This document shows positions 59,180 through 64,000 of a DNA stretch of 64,000 nucleotides, piece after piece (positions within the stretch are counted from its first letter, which is position 1; each line of letters begins with the position of its first letter). The position numbers and the translations under genes were made by a program. The notes beneath the pieces were generated by a model. It was not told where the DNA came from, made no database searches, and saw only the letters and a list, made by a program, of their open reading frames with translations. Source of the DNA: Collybia mongolica (Eukaryota; Basidiomycota; Agaricomycetes; Agaricales; Clitocybaceae); NCBI GenBank assembly GCA_013420905.1, contig JAAXNY010000008.1, positions 2,728,001-2,792,000 of the forward strand, read 5' to 3'.

Positions 59180-59957
59180 AGACACTGTTTTTTATCCTCT
59201 TACCATGACTCAGCATCAAGGGACTGATGGAGGGATAGCTCAAGATAATTGATTATTCTGGTTGAATCTTGTTTAACCTTATAGAAAATACACCACAAAC
59301 CATCTCATCTCCAACTTCATCTCACATCTTATATATCCCCTATATCATCCATCTGCACTGTACCCCATGGTAAAAATGCAGTACTCTTCACCAAGAGCAG
59401 GTGCCAGGAATGACCATTCAAATAATGTCCCAAACATCTTGAGCTCTGGGTGTTAGATTTAGAATCACATGACTTCTTGCCTCATGTGCTCAATGCCACA
59501 TCACTGAGCCACCTGCACTAGACTTAGCTTGACTGTTGCCAATACATCTGTTGTGGTCATTCTGGTGCTTCATCTGGATACTTCTGGAACTTCTCTCTTC
59601 TTGGGTCTTTCTCATTCTGACACTGGGGTCTTTGTGCCAGGCTTGATGATTCTTATAGAATATGAAGGAAATAAGGAACTTGCCACAAAGACCCTTTCTG
59701 AGATAGTATTTGGAGCAACCTTTGTCATTAGGCCAATCTGTTATCTTCAGTTTCTGAGCCACCAGTGATGTGGGTCATCAGATGGCACTTTTCCAGCTGG
59801 CCAAACAATTAACTATAAACAAACAAAAAATAAGTGACAATTGCCCCCTCCAATGGTGACTTGCAATGCACGAAGTCCGGCTTTCCATTCCTTTTCCTTT
59901 TCTTTTTGTTTCTCCCATCTCCCGTCCGAGCTCCCTCACCTATCGTTTGAACATTAA
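59180..59957. other. CpG-poor flank right of the hAT element
   Basis: The first about 80 bp continue the degraded 3' flank of the secreted-protein copy (shared CTCAGCATCAA). CpG remains rare up to about 59860, where normal composition returns. No gene recognised. Confidence 0.45.
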
Positions 59958-61353
59958 ATGCTCTTCTCCGGAATGGGTAAGTCTGGAATCACTCATAAAC
60001 CTAAACAATGTATCAGGCCTTAAAGCTCATTAATATGTCGTCATTTAAGCGTGCTTCAGCCCATGGGTCTCGTCGTCCATCAGGAAATCTTGGGGTACGT
60101 TGTTTTGACTGTACAAAACACTCAAAAGTATATGCTGAACCCGGGCAGTCGTGAACGGTGGAATTTTAACTCACTCAGCAGCAGATTTTCATCGAGCAAG
60201 ATATTTCTTTTGCAATGGGCCGGATGACCCATGGTTGAATGAGTAAGCAAACCAGCTCCGCTCTCCTTTAAACGGTCTAAAAATTCTGAAGACTGCTATC
60301 ACGGTCTCTTGTAGTATGTGCTTTGTCACCGCCATGATCTACAGCAGCGCCTTATTCCGCAGGTTCGCCACGCGAATTGGGTGTTACTCTGTGTTTCTGA
60401 GAAATTCCTCATGCCTATTGCTGCTTATACACTCGACGGTTTGATCCTACGGAAAATTTAGCATATCTCACTGCTTAACGCATTGTTAGATGGCTTCGAC
60501 CCATCTCGGGTAACACCCGTAAAATCTCTTGGCGGCTTGCAGAAACCAGCTGGACGACGGACGGTGCTTCCGCCCGCATATAGGATGACCCCGACGGTCT
60601 CCAGACCCCAAGATCCGGCTACTGCCCAGGAAGGCGCCGAACTTCACAATCCTCGCAAGCGCCCTTTCGCGGCTGAGGACCAGTCCCTGCCTGATATAAT
60701 TACCCATCCTCCCAAGAAACCTCGTATACACGACACTAGTATTGACTCCGACCAGACTTTTGTTCGCCCCGCGGCTACAGCGACTATTCTCGAAAAACAG
60801 GACGATCAAAAACAGAATCATTTCAATATCGCCGCACAGTCCATTGTGTCGCTTCCGCTGAGCTCTGTCGCCAAACCCTCTCAAACGTTGCTGAGGAAGA
60901 GTCTTCGATTCGCTCCCTGTTGTCGATCGCCCAAATCATCAGCTGCTTTCAAATTAAAGAAACATTACCAACCCCGAAGCCTTAAGATTACAATATGCCC
61001 TCCTGAGCAAATCATCGAACCAGATTCAAACCAAGCCAAAACCTCTTCGCCCGAGTATCGGCTCGTTGAGCATATTGCAAGAACGCATGTTTTCTCTCAC
61101 TTGTTCGCCTACCCTAAAAACTAATACTGCTGGCCATACTGATCTCTACAGTAGTACACGCTTCGAAACAGCGCATACAGTGCTCTGGACAAAATTACGC
61201 GAATCATATACCGGCTCTGGCCCTATCGCAATCAATATTCCCGACCTTTTGCAAGCGAAAGAAGCGAGCATTCAGGCGGCGATTTTTACACCCAACGACA
61301 GCTATCAGGAAAAGAGTTTCGTCTGTCATGGACTCCATCGACCCAAAGCTTAG
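59958..61353 (+). CDS. Nuclear protein with possible BRCT-type domain (splicing unresolved)
   Basis: Several short exons from MLFSGM at 59958. Readable segments: VNGGILTHSAADFHRARYFF, YVLCHRHDLQ and VRHANWVLLCVSEKFLMP followed by AAYTLDDGF, which resembles the end of a BRCT fold (W..C.....L...Y). The main exon (about 60490-61124) is basic and polar with nuclear-localisation-like clusters NPRKRPF and PPKKPRI. A further frame to 61353 (RFETAHTVLWTKLRES, SIQAAIFTPNDS) probably joins by splicing. Such an arrangement would fit a DNA-damage or telomere protein (Rap1-like), but the exon joins between 59.98 and 60.30 kb do not all close in phase in my reading, so the family call is tentative. Confidence 0.45.
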
Positions 61354-61524
61354 TATCGGTTCTGTCATCCCGTTGTATTGACCCTCGTATGGACCCTGTA
61401 CCAAACATGACTGAAGTGTGGCCTTAGTGCCACCAGGCCATCCTGTTAGGCCAAAAAAACTGTTGATGATTCCATACACATGTTTATTTTATTTAACGGA
61501 TAGGGTCAAAAGTAGGCGCTAAAT

Positions 61525-64000
61525 TTACGTTGTGATAACGTTGGCACGGAGTTCCTTCCAGCCTGGAGCGGGAACAATCTGTACGGATGCAGCCTTGCTT
61601 GATGCAATAGTTGCTCGTTTGGTCAGCTCCAGTTTGGTCAGTTTCGCGCCTTGCGCTCCTGCAACAGTCATTGTTAGGCGCGTGCTTTCTCTAGTGATGT
61701 TCAAGCACGAACCAAGAGCCCATAGCGAAATCAATACCTCATTCTTGCCGTGGTGGTTGAGAATCCCCTCTGGGACTGGGTAGCTCGTCTGGGGCCCCAA
61801 AGACGATAAGAACCTGCGATATGCGCGTTAATGAAGATATAAAGGCATTTATGTCCCTGCCTTGCCTTCCAAACTGCCAGCCGTTGACGTATATCAAGAC
61901 GCGATGGGGCGTCGCGCTATCCAGCGCGAAATCAAAGGCAAGCGGAATATCCGAGCCGGTGGGGAAGTTAAGGTCAAAGCTAGTACGGTATACGGTAACA
62001 CCTGGCTTGCTGATGCCCTGGTACGGTGTACATCCCGTTTTCCATGCAGATGCGTCGTAACCAGGAAGGTGTGCACCTTCATATTGTCAACCTCAGGGCT
62101 ATGGATATTTGAAGCATTAGGTCTGGTACTCACCAACGCGCTCAAACCACCAGCCACCCTCGTTGTAGGGTCCTCTGACTTTATCTGGGGCGTTCTCACC
62201 GCCGATATCTACAGACGAGGTCTTTGAATCCATATTACGTTGGGCCGCAGGGTGTTAAATACTCACTGCCAGCTACTCGCCACTGGGTGAAGTCCTTGTT
62301 GCTTGTAGATACCAGCCTGTAACCGCGGATACCTCGCGGGGTCTTGAATTCGTCATTGATATCATCTGCGATGGTAATCAGAAAGCGGAAAGGGAGTAGA
62401 AATCAGACTGACAATCTTGGTTCATTCCGGTCGAGTCGTGGATGACGGTGAGTACTGTGGGGATACTGTCAGCAAAGCCTTCTGTCAATGATATAATCCC
62501 CCACCATTGTCACCAGAAACGAGTTGGCTGGCTGTGAAGTTGAAAACTGGGGACAGAATGTCGACTCCCGACTGGCTGTGGGAAGAACCTTGGCCAGATC
62601 CTAGGAAATGGCCGTTGATAAATGCGGAGTATCCGAATGAGAAACCGCTGTTAAGAATACGAGTATGGGGGTTCAGCGTGAATATAGACTATAAAATATC
62701 CTTTACCCTTGGATGGAAAGCTGAACCCCAGTCGCCGTGCCCGTAAAATGACCACGCCAGACCCATTGACCTTGATCACGTCAATCTCCTGATACTTGTG
62801 GGAATATTTACACTTTCGTACCCGCATGGAACCCATACCTAAATTAAAGAGATCAAAAAGTGAGTAATGATGCAATATATCTTTTTAAATGAAACACATA
62901 CTCGGAAGAATACAATACATTCTAAATTTACAAGTTGTGGTGTCAACATATGTCAGAAGGGATACTTAGAATATCCCACCTTCCCAGCTGTTGGCCTTTG
63001 GGGTCTTCGAGTGGATGTTTTATTCGCAAGTACCCATTTGCTATCATCGAAGCCAGATGCAAGTTCAGGCAAGGAATCAGCACAGCTCCAAGAAAGTTGT
63101 GATAGAACTGGGACGACGGCAGAGTTGAGCGCTGCCGGGAAAGCGACGGTTCCCCTCAAACTGCCGAAATCGCTGCGTGTCGTGCTGACAGCGGCACCGT
63201 TCCAAGTAAATACAGTGAACTGCGCAGGTGCAAATACGTCAATGACGGTCGTGCTGTTCAGGTCACCTGTCAAAGCGAGAACGGAGCCTTTGGCTGTTGC
63301 ACTGCGGACAAGGTACGGTCCCTTCACAAGGACCGACGGGACGTCCGCCGCAAGGTCGTAATGGTTATGACCTGTGGTGCCGTCAGCCAGACGTGGTGCC
63401 CACAGCGAACCGGCAGTCTTTTTGTCAACAATAATGATACGCTTGCTTCCTAAATCAGCGACTGTGAAGCCTGATGGCGATCCAGAGAGCGTGATAGCCT
63501 TGATGTTCAGATTCAAATTTGAGCTGGATACCAATGGAAATTGTGAGTGCCCGACCTTGGTTCCGGCCACTGCTCTAAATCCAGAAGATCCCAGGAATTT
63601 GACTGGGGTGGTAGGCGTCGTGGTCTCTATGGCAATCTCGACGGACTGTCCAGCAAGTGCATATACAACGATTGTGTCGATCTAATACAAGTATCTTCAG
63701 TTCGTATTTGGATCAGAGTACAGTAGTCGGCAGGGTTACCTTGTCGTAAGTTGCCCATGTCATGACCTCGAATCCAGACATCAGCCGGTTCGTAATACAC
63801 AAGGTAAATTTTTATAACTCACTTCAGCGGTTGAATACTGTAGCCTAGAGCTGCCGAAGGGGTAATTTGTCACAATAATTTTCGACTCTCTACCCGCAAG
63901 CGTTAGTGTTCCTGCTTTCGGGATGGTGATTGAGCCTTCTAGTGTCGTATTAACACGAAGTGCAAAGTTGGTATTCGAGGTCTTCGTGTTGGTAACTTGT
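61525..64000 (-). CDS. GH35 beta-galactosidase, C-terminal part (5' end beyond window)
   Basis: Minus-strand exons, read from 64000 downward: [36 protein letters not shown] beta segment, [111 protein letters not shown], and [20 protein letters not shown], ending with TAA at 61525-61527. These are the middle beta domains and two C-terminal jelly-roll domains of fungal GH35 enzymes such as LacA. The catalytic barrel with its Glu pair and the signal peptide lie outside the window. The enzyme is normally secreted and removes terminal beta-galactose from plant hemicellulose and pectin. It converges on the preceding plus-strand gene. Confidence 0.92.

Overview
The window looks like a chromosome piece from a mushroom-forming basidiomycete (Agaricomycetes). 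The evidence is genes cut by many short introns (about 45-70 nt, GT..AG, often with a CTRAY-like branch site), an F-box/LRR gene pair typical of these fungi, two seven-helix DUF6534-type genes, small cysteine-rich secreted proteins, a chromodomain Ty3/gypsy element and a hAT element. Exon structures were rebuilt by hand; where exon lengths are given they were checked for reading-frame closure. No tRNA, rRNA or CRISPR array was seen. Layout, left half: 1-4.4 kb, a tandem pair of DUF6534-type membrane protein genes, the first cut by the window edge; 5.2-7.0 kb, a secreted Ser/Thr-rich protein; 7.8-8.6 kb, a short coiled-coil protein; 9.5-12.0 kb, a decayed F-box relic followed by an intact F-box gene; 13.1-14.1 kb, mitochondrial ATP synthase subunit 4; 14.1-19.0 kb, a gene-poor stretch; 19.0-21.9 kb, a heat-shock-factor-type transcription factor; 22.8-23.8 kb, a hotdog-fold thioesterase-like gene; 24.2-25.3 kb, a non-autonomous TIR element with near-identical 347-bp inverted repeats around the DNA-binding end of a pogo-like transposase. 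Middle: 25.4-36.0 kb holds five compact genes: ferric reductase, a cysteine-synthase-like PLP enzyme fused to a rhodanese domain, a 14-helix-type MFS transporter, a GNAT acetyltransferase and a DJ-1/PfpI protein. HEM13 (coproporphyrinogen oxidase), a second F-box gene and an MPDU1-like PQ-loop protein follow up to 44.1 kb. Right half: 45.8-60 kb is a layered repeat region. An intact small secreted cysteine-rich protein gene (45.8 kb) has a decayed second copy (54.6 kb) in which CpG sites have become TpG/CpA. A complete Ty3/gypsy chromovirus (47628-53972, LTRs that look identical, 5-bp target duplication) and a hAT element (55227-59171, 8-bp target duplication) are inserted in this CpG-poor DNA. 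The hAT transposase carries several in-frame TGA codons where Arg CGA is the likely ancestor, and the gypsy pol carries one. The window ends with a nuclear, possibly BRCT-containing protein and the 3' part of a GH35 beta-galactosidase gene. The most notable items are the nested, CpG-decayed repeat region around the secreted-protein duplication, a likely self-priming signal in the gypsy element, the long-TIR element, the rhodanese domain with Ser at the catalytic Cys position, and the possible metal/sulfur gene group at 25-36 kb.
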